From Peromyscus leucopus (lineage: Eukaryota; Chordata; Mammalia; Rodentia; Cricetidae): a DNA stretch of 64,000 nt. The notes under the pieces are model-generated. The model ran no database searches and had not been told where the DNA came from. It saw only the letters and a program-made list of their open reading frames with translations. Shown here piece after piece: positions 37,408 through 48,615 of this stretch (the first letter of the stretch is position 1; each line of letters begins with the position of its first letter). The translations under genes were made by a program, and so were the position numbers. The stretch spans positions 111,638,329 to 111,702,328 of the forward strand of contig NC_051063.1 in NCBI RefSeq assembly GCF_004664715.2, given 5' to 3'.

Positions 37408-37907
37408 TATGATCATTTCATGAATGTAGATTCTAATAAATGTAAAAAAAGGCTTGGAAAAGAACCATTTTTATACGATATGGTTAAAAAAAATAGCCTG
37501 AGAAACTCTGAACCAATGAAATGCAAACTGTGTGAGACATGACCCTAGAGAGGTGATTCCTATTTGTGCTTCAGAAACAGAAAATTTACCTAGTTTGAAC
37601 ACAGATCAGCCCTGCCACACTGAAGTTCTTCAGTCTTTCTTAGGGTTAATTTTCTTTGCAGCAGAAGGTCATCTGCTTGTCCTGCTCATACACTAGTTGT
37701 AAGAATTGTTAGAGAAAAAATGTAAAGTTGCTACCTGAACTTTAAAATACTGTGTAGATGTGACAGATTCATTATCAAGTCACAGATCCTGATGAACAGC
37801 TAAGCCTTTGCTGAGGTTTGTGCTTGCACGTGTACATAAATGTGTATAATGTGGCTGTAACTACAGAATAAATAGCATTTTCACAGCTGCACACACATGC
37901 CCCCTTC
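37408..37907. other. Unique non-coding DNA
   Basis: Nothing recognised. Confidence 0.5.
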
Positions 37908-37923
37908 TTTCTCTTTCTCTCTC

Positions 37924-37991
<68 letters not shown>
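37908..37991. repeat. (CT)n microsatellite
   Basis: About 40 CT units with two interruptions near the left end. Overlapping minus-strand frames are Arg-Glu repeats caused by it. Confidence 0.97.
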
Positions 37992-37994
<3 letters not shown>

Positions 37995-38734
37995 GATCTT
38001 TAACTTTGATGGAGAAAGTACTTTAAGGTGTTTGTTGATTTGCAACGTGCTTCCTACATGATTTCCCCCATCAACCACCAAAGCAGGAAGACAATAATGG
38101 ACTTTGACAGACTCTGAGTCAAAACTGTCTGGACCACTCAATATGGAACTCAGCTCTGTCTGTACTTTTTCATCCCCAAATGCAAATGCTCCTGACAGCA
38201 TGTCCTACTGGCTTTTAATGGTTCTGCAAAATGCATGAGCTCTGTTAGACTCTGCCTCTTTTGAAATCCAAGATACTGAAATCAGTAACCAGAGAGTCAT
38301 TTTTCTCTCAGTCAAGCCTGTATCCCTTCAACCCACCAGCCTTGCCATTACTACTCAGTCCCTCCTACCCCAACATTACTGCCACTTCTTGAACTCAAGT
38401 CTTTATCATTTCACAATTTCAACACCAGAGAGACCTAAATCCAAAATCAAATACCGGATCCCATATACTCACATGAAACTATTCTAACAGCTCCCTACAA
38501 CGTGCAAAACTGAGTATTAATCTCATAGTATTTAGACAAAAGTCTGCTCCCAACTTTATCTCTTCAGGCTTTGTACACTTCCCCCAAGCATGTTCATTTG
38601 ATCTCGCTGCACCCAAACATTACTTCAACTTCTTTCCAAGTTTTGTTCTTGTTCTCACACTTTCTTCACTCTGGTCCTGTGCTGCTCAGCTCTCTTATTG
38701 TAATTCCACAGCTCTAGTCATAGTGCTGCATGTT
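37992..38734. other. Unique non-coding DNA
   Basis: No gene or repeat recognised. Confidence 0.5.
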
Positions 38735-38935
38735 TTACATAAGCAACTCTCCTGTAATAATTAACCTAATCAACTATGCAGTGAAGCATATATAATTTTT
38801 ATGTCTACTTTCTAGGTGGAGAAAATAGAAATTAAGGATATTGTTTACCAAAATCACAGAAGTAATTAGTGGTGAAACTAGGATTGGAATCTAAGCCATT
38901 ATACTCCAGAACTCATGAGTATTATCCCCAACATT
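38735..38935 (-). mobile_element. MIR SINE (degraded)
   Basis: Reverse-MIR order: TCTCCTGTAATAATTAACCT, GGTGGAGAAAATAGAAATTA, AAAATCACAGAAGTAATTAG, GGATTGGAATCTAAGCC. Confidence 0.7.
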
Positions 38936-39166
38936 AAACTTTCGGTTTATTTCTGTTGTTGCAGTCATCTAACTGTGCTTTAAGTGGTAGTGTGGTTGTT
39001 TTAATTTGAAAGAGCCTTGAGCTGTCTATGAATCTTTGAGGACAATCTGTGTCTTAGTTTCTTTAATCACTAAATTGGCAAGGGTAAAATCTGAAAGTGA
39101 CAAGATAAGTAGTAAGGATGACATGGTAAGGGAGGTAAGGATGTGATACTATGAGGACACATGAAA

Positions 39167-39171
39167 ACACA

Positions 39172-39224
<53 letters not shown>
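39167..39224. repeat. (CA)n microsatellite
   Basis: About 28 CA units with one interruption (CATACA). The minus-strand 73-aa frame is a Val-Cys repeat caused by it. Confidence 0.97.
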
Positions 39225-39226
<2 letters not shown>

Positions 39227-39984
39227 AGTGGGTAGCCTTTCCAGCTTTGACCTAGAAGTACCACCCCCTTTGAGGCTTCGATAACTGTCATGCCTACAAG
39301 GTGGAGCCTAGAGAGGACCCCTATGGTGTTATTTTATTTGTACTGAAATGTGATTTTAATTGTATGTTAATAAATAAAGTTCCCCGGGGGTCAGAGCTAT
39401 TAGAGCCATAGCAAGAGCATGGCGGTGGTGGCGCACGCCTGTAATCCCAGCACTTAGTAGACAGAGCTAGGTAGATCTCTGTGTGTTCAAGGATACAGCC
39501 CGCGTTGGAGATACACGCCTTTAATCTCAATACCAAAGAAGACCTGGAGGGCTGTACAAACAGGCAGTGACGAGGCAGTCATGTGTTTGGGTTTACAACC
39601 AATGAGAAGGCAGAACAGAAAGACTATATAAAGACAAACACACAGGAAGTAGGTCCTTTTATTCGGAGAGGTCTCTTGGCTTAAGAGGCTAGCTGCAGAA
39701 GGCGGTAAGGCTCTTAGCTCTGATCTCTTGGCTTTCTTCTTTGCATTGGCTCTGTGTTTCTTGTTTAATATGATGGTTGGTTACATCTACGGACCCCTGA
39801 AGACCTGAGATCCAGGGGTGGGGGTGGGGATTGGTTCCTGGATCCTGACGCTGGAGGTAGACTGAGCAGAGTTCTCCAGAGAACACTGCTGGACTGTGCT
39901 ACACCTTTCCCAAACCCTGTAACCTATCCCTTCACTTGTAAGTTACCCCACAAAATAAACCTCCTTTTTAACTATGTGGAGTTA

Positions 39985-39985
<1 letters not shown>
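39227..39985 (+). mobile_element. Old LTR-like repeat split by a younger LTR
   Basis: 39227-39322 and 39791-39985 read as one continuous older repeat (GACCTAGAAGTACCACCCCC ... GGACCCCT | GAAGACCTGAGATCCAGG ... AATAAA at 39954-39959). The 3' AATAAA and overall layout fit an LTR. The younger LTR at 39323-39790 sits between the halves. Confidence 0.7.
39323..39790 (+). mobile_element. Solo LTR with B1 module, nested
   Basis: GGACCCCT is repeated at 39315-39322 and 39791-39798, marking a target duplication (6 bp expected, 8 bp shared). Internal order: AATAAA plus GTTCCCCGGGGGTCAGAG near the start, a B1-derived segment (GGCGGTGGTGGCGCACGCCT, TAATCCCAGCACTTAG, a second partial ACACGCCTTTAATCTC), then TATATAAA at 39625-39632. 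This parallels 29809-30351, so the two are related LTR groups. Exact TG/CA ends are unclear. Confidence 0.85.

Positions 39986-40032
<47 letters not shown>
39985..40032. repeat. (AC)n microsatellite
   Basis: About 23 AC units directly after the old LTR-like repeat. Confidence 0.97.
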
Positions 40033-40033
<1 letters not shown>

Positions 40034-40237
40034 ACTTTTAAAAATAACCAAGGATCTAAGAAGTTAGATTTAAGGCAGTTAAAGGAGACAGAAAACATGA
40101 AAAAAGGTATGCTGTCTGAGACACTATAGAAATGTCAAGAGTCCCTTCCTGAACCTACCCTGCAGTCTGACAGAAATGAGGTCCACCCCTCTGGTATAAG
40201 AAGGCACCATGAATGCACAGTCATAAAAGACATTCTG

Positions 40238-40723
40238 TGTAGCATGAACCTTAAATAGTTCTCATTAATAAAATCAAACCCGGACCAGGTATTGGGGTGA
40301 GTGAATTCTGGAAGATCAGAGAGACAGAACAAGCCATAGCTAACCTCACCTGGCCAACTTCTCAGCTGGTCTTGTTTCCTCAGACTGGATGCTTCTCTCA
40401 GCTGAACTGCTGCTCAAAAGCTTGAAGCTTAACCAGCTAAAAGCTTAACCAGCCAAATGCTTCTTGTTTCTGGTCTTCATGCCTTATATATCTTTCCTTC
40501 TACCATCACTCTCTGGGATTAAAGGCGTGTGTCACCATGCCTGGCTGTTTCCAATGTGGCCTTGAACTCACAGAGATCCAGAGGGATTTCTACCTCTAAA
40601 ATGCTAGGATTAAAGGTGTGAGTGCCACCATTTCCAGCCTTTGTATCTAGTAGCTGTTCTGTCTCTGACTCCAGATAAGTTTATTAGGGTGCACAATATT
40701 TTGGGGAACACAATACCACCACA
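40238..40723 (-). mobile_element. Solo LTR with built-in B1 segment, minus strand
   Basis: Plus-strand termini are TGTAGCATGAACC and TACCACCACA. A perfect 6-bp target duplication ATTCTG lies at 40232-40237 and 40724-40729. Same family as 29809-30351, in opposite orientation: B1 module at about 40500-40630, and TATA-like CCTTATATA at 40482-40490 (reverse). The extra upstream block GCTTAACCAGCTAAAAGCTT is a short internal repeat. Confidence 0.93.
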
Positions 40724-41055
40724 ATTCTGCTCAGGGAAATTGCCCAGAACAGAGTGTGTCTCCCAGTGTGTCTCTACTGGCTACATAATTGTACATCTGT
40801 CAATTAACTTTCCTGTCTTTCTCAGATATAATTGGAATAGTAATGTATGACTTGTGTTTGGAAGTCAATATTTAAGACATAACTTAGGAAGCAAGTCAAA
40901 TCCTGGTACCAAAGAGGAACCTGGGTGTACTGGACTGATGAGAGGTTTATCTGTGTATATATTGATTGGTTGGCTCATTCTATCAAAATATGAGTACTTT
41001 CCTTTTCTAGCAGCTATACTAGGTCCTGGAGATAAATCAGAGGCAGGTGTTGTTG

Positions 41056-41317
41056 TGAGTTTGCTGTTTGAAACCTGGGACTTATGCAGGGACGCTTGGC
41101 TCAATCTGGGAGGAGGGGACTGGACCTGCCTGGACTGAGTCTATCAGGTCGATCTCAGTCCTTGGGGGAGGCCTTGCTCTGGAGGAGATGGGAATGGGGG
41201 ATGGGCTGGGGGGAAGTGGAGGGGGACAGGAAGGGGGAGAACAAGGGAATCTGTGGCTGTTATGTGGAACTGAATAGTATTGTAAAATAAAATAAAATAA
41301 TAATAATAATAATAAAA
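41056..41317 (+). mobile_element. 5'-truncated L1 3' UTR
   Basis: Begins GAGTTTGCTGTTTGAAACCT and carries the whole G-rich module to an A-rich (AATA)n/(ATA)n tail. It starts almost exactly where the 3' UTR resumes after the deletion in the large L1 (18456). No clear target duplication was found. Confidence 0.9.
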
Positions 41318-41593
41318 TTAGATTCAATAATCAAAAAATATATAATGGGAAAACATTTACAAACACTTAAGAGTGTCGTCTTTCCATGGCAAGTTTACTG
41401 GTCCCTTGGAGTCAGAAGATAGACCTGCCCTGCTTCCAGGGAGTTAAAGGTCTCCTGAACTGAACCTCAGAAGTCAGAGTTAAGCTGAAACTAGACAGGA
41501 CAGTGGATTCAGACATGTGAGGAGAAAAGTGGAGGAATTTCCCAGATAGAGAATGTTTCAAATCAAGTCTAGAAAAAAATTCAGCATTCTCAA

Positions 41594-42634
41594 ATCAAAA
41601 CGACTCTGAGATACCACCTTACACCTGTCAGAATGGCTACGATCAAAAACACCAATGACAGCCAATGTTGGAGAGGATGTGGAGCAAAGAGAACACTCCT
41701 CCATTGTTGGTGGGAATGTAAACTTGTACAACCACTGTGGAAATCAGCATGGTGGTTTCTCAGAAAATTAGAAATCGAACTACCTCAAGACCCAGCCATC
41801 CCACTCTTGGGCATATACCCAAGGAATGCTGATTCATACCATAAAGATACATGCTCAGCTATGTTCATAGCAGCACTATTTGTAATAGCCAGAACCTGGA
41901 AACAACCTAGATGCCCATCAACGGAAGAATGGATGGGAAAAAAAGTGGTACATATACACAATGGAGTACTACTCAGCAGAGAAAAACAATGAAAGCATGA
42001 AATTTGCAGGCAAATGGATGGAACTAGAAAAAATCATCCTGAGTGAGGTAACCCAAACCCAGAAAGACAGTCATGGTATGTACTCACTCATAAGTGGATT
42101 CTAGATATAAAATAAAGAACAATCAGACCACAACCCATAGAACCATAGAGGCTATATATATAGCATAGAGGTCCCTAGGACAACTGTGGCTTATAATAAA
42201 TTTCGGTTTTACTCAATTATTGAAAAAAAATAGCCAAATGAATGGAAACACATGAACTATGAACGAAAGACTGAGGGCCCCCAGCTGGATCAGGCCCTCT
42301 GAATAGGTCAGACAGTTGATTGGCTTGATCAGTTTGGGAGGCAACTAGGCAGTGGGACCAAGTCCTGTGCTCATTGCATGAGTTGGCTGTTTGAAACCTG
42401 GAGCTTATGCAGGGACACTTGGCTCAGTCTGGAAGGAAGGGACTGGACCTGCCTGGACTGAGTCTACCAGGTTGATCGCAGTCCTCGGGGGAGGATTTGC
42501 CCTGGAGGAGGTGGAAATGGGGGGTAGGCTGGGGGTAAGGGGAGAAGGTGGGAGGGGGGAGAATAGGGAAACCCGTGGCTGATATGTAGAACTGAATGGT
42601 ATTGTAAAATAAAATAAAATAAAATAAAATAAAA
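41594..42634 (+). mobile_element. 5'-truncated L1, 1.04 kb, young
   Basis: ORF2 C-terminal region, the normal ORF2 stop in GGATTCTAGAT near 42100, an intact 3' UTR including the G-rich module, and an (AAAAT)n tail. A perfect 15-bp duplication ATTCAGCATTCTCAA lies at 41579-41593 and 42635-42649. The 119-aa frame at 41633-41992 is the ORF2 Cys-containing C-terminus; an indel near 41937 shifts it. This copy is the reference for 3' UTR length here. Confidence 0.96.
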
Positions 42635-42892
42635 ATTCAGCATTCTCAAGAAAGAAGATACAGTCTATAATAGCTGATGCATAAGGTATAAAGTAAGTGG
42701 CACATATGATGAAGCCAACAAGGATGATGACAGGGACCAGGGATGAGAGGGACCAGATGTGGAAGACTGAGGATCCAAGTTGAAGTATTTGAGTTTTAAT
42801 ATGTGGGTGATGGGAAGCCACTAAGAAAAAGCCATTGAGGAAGACCTGTGATCTGTTTTAACTGTAAATAAAATAAGATCTTATATCTTTAA

Positions 42893-43083
42893 AAAAATAT
42901 TTAATTTTATTGGCCATGCACCATGGGCATACCTCATGCCTAGAGCAGCTGAAAGAGCACTCAGAACTCCTAGAACTGGAGTTACAGATGACTGTGAGTC
43001 ACCATGTGGATGCTAGAAATCAAACTCAAGTCCTCTGGAAGAGCAGCTAGTGTTCATAACCACTGAGCCATGTCTCTAGTTCC
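42893..43083 (-). mobile_element. B2 SINE, minus strand
   Basis: Reverse B2: GATGACTGTGAGTCACCATG, AATCAAACTCAAGTCCTCTG, AACCACTGAGCCATGTCTCT. Moderately diverged. Confidence 0.88.
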
Positions 43084-44369
43084 CTAGCATCTTTTGTAGC
43101 AGGATAATGTTCAAGATCTCTGACTTTACTAATGAGTTTCCAGGAAGGAAAGGAAAGCTGTAAAATACTAGTTCCACCTCCACATACTAAATATCTCTTG
43201 CCTTGTCCATCTCATTTTATTTGTCAACGGCATGTCTTACTGCTAGCATAGGTACTCTTTCTTCTTTAATACCCTAACTCAGCTGAGACCAGGAGCAATA
43301 TTTAAGAAGCATTTTAATAACAATATATGATAATAATAAATAAACATCCACAATCTAGTATAGAACAGAGCCATCTTGCCCACGTGTTCATCCTCTGTTG
43401 TGGATAGCCCTAGGCCTCAGTCATGAATGCCCTGCCCTTGATCTCCTCACACTCTCATCATACTCCATGATATCAGTTTGCTACATACAAGTGACTCTAA
43501 ATCCATATTTCTCTCCCTAGAATTCCAGACTCATGCATTCAGCCATCCACCTGATACCATCATCAAGGTATTCAACAGTCATCTCAAACTTAGTGTGGTT
43601 TACTAAATGAGCATATTTCATTCTATCCTTTCTCCATCACTTCTCAGCTTCTCAGCCTTCTCGCTAAGATCAAGTGTGCTATCCTAAAATCCATCTTCCT
43701 CTCCCTCTATACACACACCATCTTCCCCATCTCATAAACAACATTTGTTATTGCTAGATATGTTTATTGTTTAGGATTTATTTCCCGCAAAGACATGTAA
43801 ACTTATGAATTCAGGGTATTTTTGCCTCGGCTTTCCATGTGATGTTCAGCATTAGAATTATGACAGAAAATGCTTAGAAGTGATCTTAAGACAAATGCAT
43901 GGATCTTCACATTAGGTTTCTATAAAAGACTCTTCCACTGATAGCTCCTGATAGCTTTCAAGTAAAAAATATTGATTTATTATCTTTATTTATTAACTGA
44001 CTGTACCCTCAAAGTGACCTGACTGTTCAAGCTGATCGAACCAGTTATGCCCATGTCATCAAGGGCTCAGAAGCACTCTTCCCCCTCAAAGATTGGTGAT
44101 TCACCCCAACAAAAATGCTTGTATTTTATTCCACTATGTCAACAATGAAGGCAGGAACTACCTTTGCATTTCAGAAAACTTCACTCAATTTCAGGAGACA
44201 GACACACATCTAGAAAACACTGGAGGGAGTCTCCATCATATACCACATAGAGATGTGAGTGTAAATATTCCCTGAAACTTGGAAGGAACTGAGAAGGTAA
44301 CAAAAATGCTTATGAAGCATCACAGGAGAGAAGTGGGGATACTGGTGCAGACAGTGCTACAAATTACAT
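43084..44369. other. Unique non-coding DNA
   Basis: No gene or repeat recognised; the only frame (44093-44275) has no motif. Confidence 0.5.
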
Positions 44370-44385
44370 AAAACCTAATTGATGC

Positions 44386-44583
44386 GGGCTGGAGAGATGG
44401 CTCAGAGGTTAAGAGCACTGGCTGTTCTTCCAAAGGTCCTGAGTTCAATTCCCAGCAACCACATGGTGGCTCACAACCATCTATGAGATCTGGTGCCCTC
44501 TTCTGGCCCGCAGGCATACATGCAGGCAGAACACTGTATACATAATAAATAAATCTTTAAAAAAAAGAAAAACAAACAAAAAA
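44386..44583 (+). mobile_element. B2 SINE, young, with target duplication
   Basis: GGGCTGGAGAGATGGCTCAG (A-box region), GTTCAATTCCC at about 44443-44453 (B box), two AATAAA-type signals and an A-rich tail. A perfect 15-bp duplication AAACCTAATTGATGC lies at 44371-44385 and 44584-44598. It is the least diverged B2 here, so the pol III promoter looks intact. Confidence 0.97.
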
Positions 44584-44764
44584 AAACCTAATTGATGCAA
44601 GGACATCACGAGGCTTCGTGTCAGTAAGCAGAGTCTAAGGCTGGAGCTCAGAGCACACAAGGTAAAATCAGAGACATAAAGAATAGAAACTGAGCACATT
44701 TTCTAATCCCAAAGTCAAGATACATAACAACTCACAAAATGTAGTAGTGCAGAGAACTATCAGA

Positions 44765-44930
44765 AAACCTGGGAATCCATTCCAGCTCAAGCATGCTCTA
44801 TTCTAGGGACCTTGACAAAGTAAATTAACCTTCTAATACCCCAGATAAAACTGGCAGTAGCCCTGCCTCAGAAACCATTACAAAGATTAAATGAAATAAT
44901 AAATAGGAAGTTTCTGGAACATGAAAGTTG
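44765..44930 (+). mobile_element. MIR SINE (degraded)
   Basis: Sense MIR order: CCATTCCAGCTCAAGC, GACCTTGACAAAGTAAATTA, CAAAGATTAAATGAAATAAT. Confidence 0.65.
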
Positions 44931-46189
44931 ATTTTTAAAGGTTACATATCTTTAATATTATCACTGTCTAAAAAATTTGTTTTTTCTGACTTGGTTTTTC
45001 ATAACCTTAAAAAATAGACAATTTTTCTTTCTATGGTTTATAAAACCTTTTAATGTAAGGCATAAAACAAACTTAAAATCCAGATACAGGCAGAAAATAT
45101 TTAGTGTACCAAGTTCCATGAAGGTGAGCTAAGGGCTCTGAAATGTGAGAGTGGTGAAGAGCTAACTAAAATGTGTTTGGTACTTGCAGTGCTTCCAATG
45201 GCACGGCAAGCCCAGGGACTTTCCAGCTCTTGGTCGCCCCCTCCTCCATATGAAGAGTCAGGTTTTTCCAGGACATAGAGAAGACATTTCTGCCTCCTCA
45301 TAATAGGCCCCAAAGGAGGAAGCTGGATATCAGAGGTGTTTCTGCCAACCAAAAAGAAAATTTAAGAAGCTTGGACCTTGTAGTAGAGAAGAACAGAGTG
45401 TTTCTACTTTAAAGGAAAGACAAACAGATAATGTATCAAAAAGCTAAAATCTCAGATATGGAATTATAAAATATGTTCTGCTTTCCATTTGTGACTTGAG
45501 AGCAGCAGGGAAATAAGTAATCTCTTCGCTTCCTGGGGTAAAAATAATGAACCATTGGTATAGATAAATAAAAGCCTCCATTGTCACTCCCAAAGCCAAT
45601 GGTTCTTCCTTGGTACTGTGGGGTTCACAGTGACCAGAGCAAAGAATACTAGATGATAGCTACAGGAAGGAATGCTTCAGCAGTTAACCAGTGGAAGGGG
45701 CAGAGTGAAGGGAGAAAGGGTCAGGAGAATGAACAACTGGACCCAGAGACTAGATCATGAGATCACCTCTCACAAACCTACCCATGCCAATGACCAGACA
45801 AAAGTCACATTTCCAATTAGATGAGAAGAAAGAAGATGCAGAGAACAGTCAACAGCCTCACTTTCTGAGCCAGCCCCTTCCACCTTGCAGCCATAGGCAG
45901 ATTCAGCCCCAGTGCCACATACTTACAGAAATGCAGGAAGTATGACAATTAACAGAGGGGCATTACCCAAAGAGGCTGAACCATATAAAAGCTGTAACCT
46001 AAACCAGAGACAATCAGTTCAAGTCCAGTAATTTCCAAAAGTGAGGAGTTCTCAGTCCTCCTCTGCTATCCATCTATTCATCTGCTCAATAGACAATTTG
46101 TTTAAGGAAGAAAAAATCAGTAATAAACAGCTAAAATAAAATAAATAAAATATAAAAATCATATATTCCTTGAGTAATAGAATACATTT
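44931..46189. other. Unique non-coding DNA
   Basis: Nothing recognised. Confidence 0.5.
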
Positions 46190-46320
46190 TTGACCCCAGA
46201 ACATCTGAAGTGGGTCTGTGAGCTGGACACTGTTACTACCTAAAATTTACAAATGAAGAAACTGAACTAGCTAAAGTTAAGCTTCTCAAAATCAACAGCC
46301 AGTGTTCCACCCCATGTTGA
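46190..46320 (-). mobile_element. MIR SINE (degraded)
   Basis: TTACAAATGAAGAAACTGAA followed by AGCTAAAGTTAAGCTTCTC is the reverse-MIR core. Confidence 0.65.
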
Positions 46321-47264
46321 ACTTCACTAAGGCCATGCTTATTGACTAGGCCTGAACAAAGAGTAAGTCATGTTGTGGAAGACATGTGAAAGCTGATCTT
46401 ACTTTATATAAGTAAGAATCAATAAGTGTTCAATGGGGATAAAGATTATTTTATTCGAGATTTAGAAGAATTACCCTTATGGTGATATATAGAAGAAATT
46501 AAACAAATACACACTGACGCATAGAATCCAGATAAAAGGTTTTCAAATAAATAAAACATAAAGATTAAAATTGCTATCATTCTTTGTAGAAGTCGGTAAG
46601 TTTTTCTCTCAATCCATCTCCCAGGGATGACCTCCAAATTTGGAGACAGGAGGGAAGCAAGTTTGGTCTGATCATCTATTAAGTGATGTTGTGTATGCCA
46701 GTATAACAAAAATGTTTAAATTAGTCTCAGATGCATTTCTTTTCTTAATATGGGTGTCCTTGAAGTAAAGTGGGATTTTACAAAACCCCAAGAAACCTCT
46801 TCTAAAATCCCCAAAACTGAGAACAGCTTGACATTACTATTATGATATATGTCTCAATATTTTCTCAGCATGGATCAATATTAGCATTTCCTTTTAAAGT
46901 CCAAAGCATGAAAGTCCTATTTAATAGAGTTCCTGAGTTTAAATGAAAGCATTTTATAATTTCTTTTATTCACTTTGAAAAATTTGGGGAAATGTTTTTC
47001 ACATATAGATGGGCTAATTTCATATATTTCCTGAGAAATGAGCCTTAATAGTTATTAACAAAGTCAAAGTGCATACACCTAGAATTATAAACAGGAAAGC
47101 AAAGGATAGCAATAGCACAGCATTTGGTTCAATTCAATTCAATTAAATAATAGTTATTGAGCACCTCTTCATGGAGGGTACTTTGCTAGCTAATGGGATT
47201 ATTAGAAGGCCTGAGATAAGGCCCCCAGGACTCAGAAATCTGTGTTCTTGCAGAAAACACGTGA
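46321..47264. other. Unique AT-rich DNA
   Basis: Nothing recognised apart from a short (TTCAA)n run near 47128-47145. Confidence 0.45.
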
Positions 47265-47390
47265 CTTTTCCACCCATAATAACCTGGCTTTGAATCTTGG
47301 CTGTTTGGTGGCAATGCATGTCACTCAAACTCTAAGCTTCAAATTTCCTCCTTTAAAATACTCAATGATATTCTACTGTACATAACATGA
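47265..47390 (+). mobile_element. MIR SINE fragment
   Basis: CCTGGCTTTGAATCTTGGCT, then GTCACTCAAACTCTAAGC and TTTCCTCCTTTAAAATAC match sense MIR. Confidence 0.6.
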
Positions 47391-47649
47391 AAGGGTGCTA
47401 GGAATGCCCACAACCCATACACGTTAACCATCAGCCTTAATAGATTAGAATATTTGAGAATAAAGACTACAGGGAATGACCCTGCAATAGAAATAGAGGA
47501 TCAGAGTGGAGCTGCTGTCCTGAACTTAAAATCCATTGGAGAAGAAAGAGAATAAGGGAGATATAATTAATTGGGGAAAAAAAGCAGAAATGGAAGTTTT
47601 TCAGTCATCTAATAAATGTTGATAATAAGTCCAACTAGGAAAGGTAATA

Positions 47650-47850
47650 CAATACTTATCAAACCAAACACATTACTATATTATCCAGTCCTAATCATTC
47701 CAAAAGGACATATCTTACTTATTTTATACATAAGTAAATAGACTATTGTGAAAGATTAAATTTTTTTCAAGGTCACACAGTGAGCAGTAGCAATATTAGC
47801 ATTGCATCTATGACTCTCTGGCCCCAATACCCACATTCCTTCTGCTATCC
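47650..47850 (-). mobile_element. MIR SINE (degraded)
   Basis: TTTTATACATAAGTAAATAG, then TCAAGGTCACACAGTGAGCA, in reverse-MIR order. Confidence 0.65.
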
Positions 47851-48225
47851 CCCAACCTTTGTGGAGATGCCTATAAAAGGATCTTGGAAAAGGTGCTGAT
47901 GAACATATTCTAGTCTGGCAGGGGGCAGGTACTAAAGGATCAAGCTGGACATAATGAAATATGAAAGAGCCCTCTCCTTTGGTAAGTCCATGAATTCAGC
48001 AGGCTGTAAAAAAAATATATATATATGAGGCCAGAAAGTTGGAAAAACCCTGGGTCAGTCTGAATTGAACTAACTTGTGTCCAAATTCCTTTTTGACTGT
48101 TGGTTAATCGGTGCTTTTATAGGCCCTAACTCAAGGCAGAAAATTGAATAAGGCACTTTTAGAGTAACTTTCTTAAATATTGTGTAGCTATTTCTTCCTA
48201 ATAGAAACATTCTTTCTTGGAGGGT

Positions 48226-48609
48226 TGCTGTGGGATGTCCTGTATGCTGTGAATATATGTTGCTATGATTGATTGATAAATAACATGCTGATTGGCCAGT
48301 AGCCAGGCGGGAACGATAGTGTAGGTGGGACAAGGAGAGAGGAGAATGCTGGATGGAAGAAGGCTAAGGGAGGGAGATGCTGCCAGCAGCCATGAGGAGA
48401 AGCATGATGTAAGATACCAGTAAGCCACAAGCCATGTGGCAAGGTATAGATTTGTAGAAATGGGTTAAATTAAGATATAAGAACAGATAGCAAGATGCCT
48501 GCCACAACCATACAGTTTATAAGTAATATAAGTCTATGTTGGGGAACGCAAGTGGGAGGGATTTGTCCTGACTGCCAGCAGGCTGGGACACAGGAAAACT
48601 TCAGCTACA
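48226..48609 (+). mobile_element. Solo LTR, ERVK-type
   Basis: Termini TGCTGTGGGATGTCC and TTCAGCTACA. Flanks GAGGGT (48220-48225) and GAGGAT (48610-48615) match at 5 of 6. Shares CAAGGAGAGAGGAGAAT, CATGTGGCAAGGTATAG and GCCATGAGG-type blocks with 57586-57932 and (reverse) 28781-29154. No internal viral genes. Confidence 0.88.
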
Positions 48610-48615
48610 GAGGAT

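Noticed and set aside
37775..38201. Arg-Glu-rich minus-strand frames
   Set aside because: Translations of the (CT)n microsatellite.
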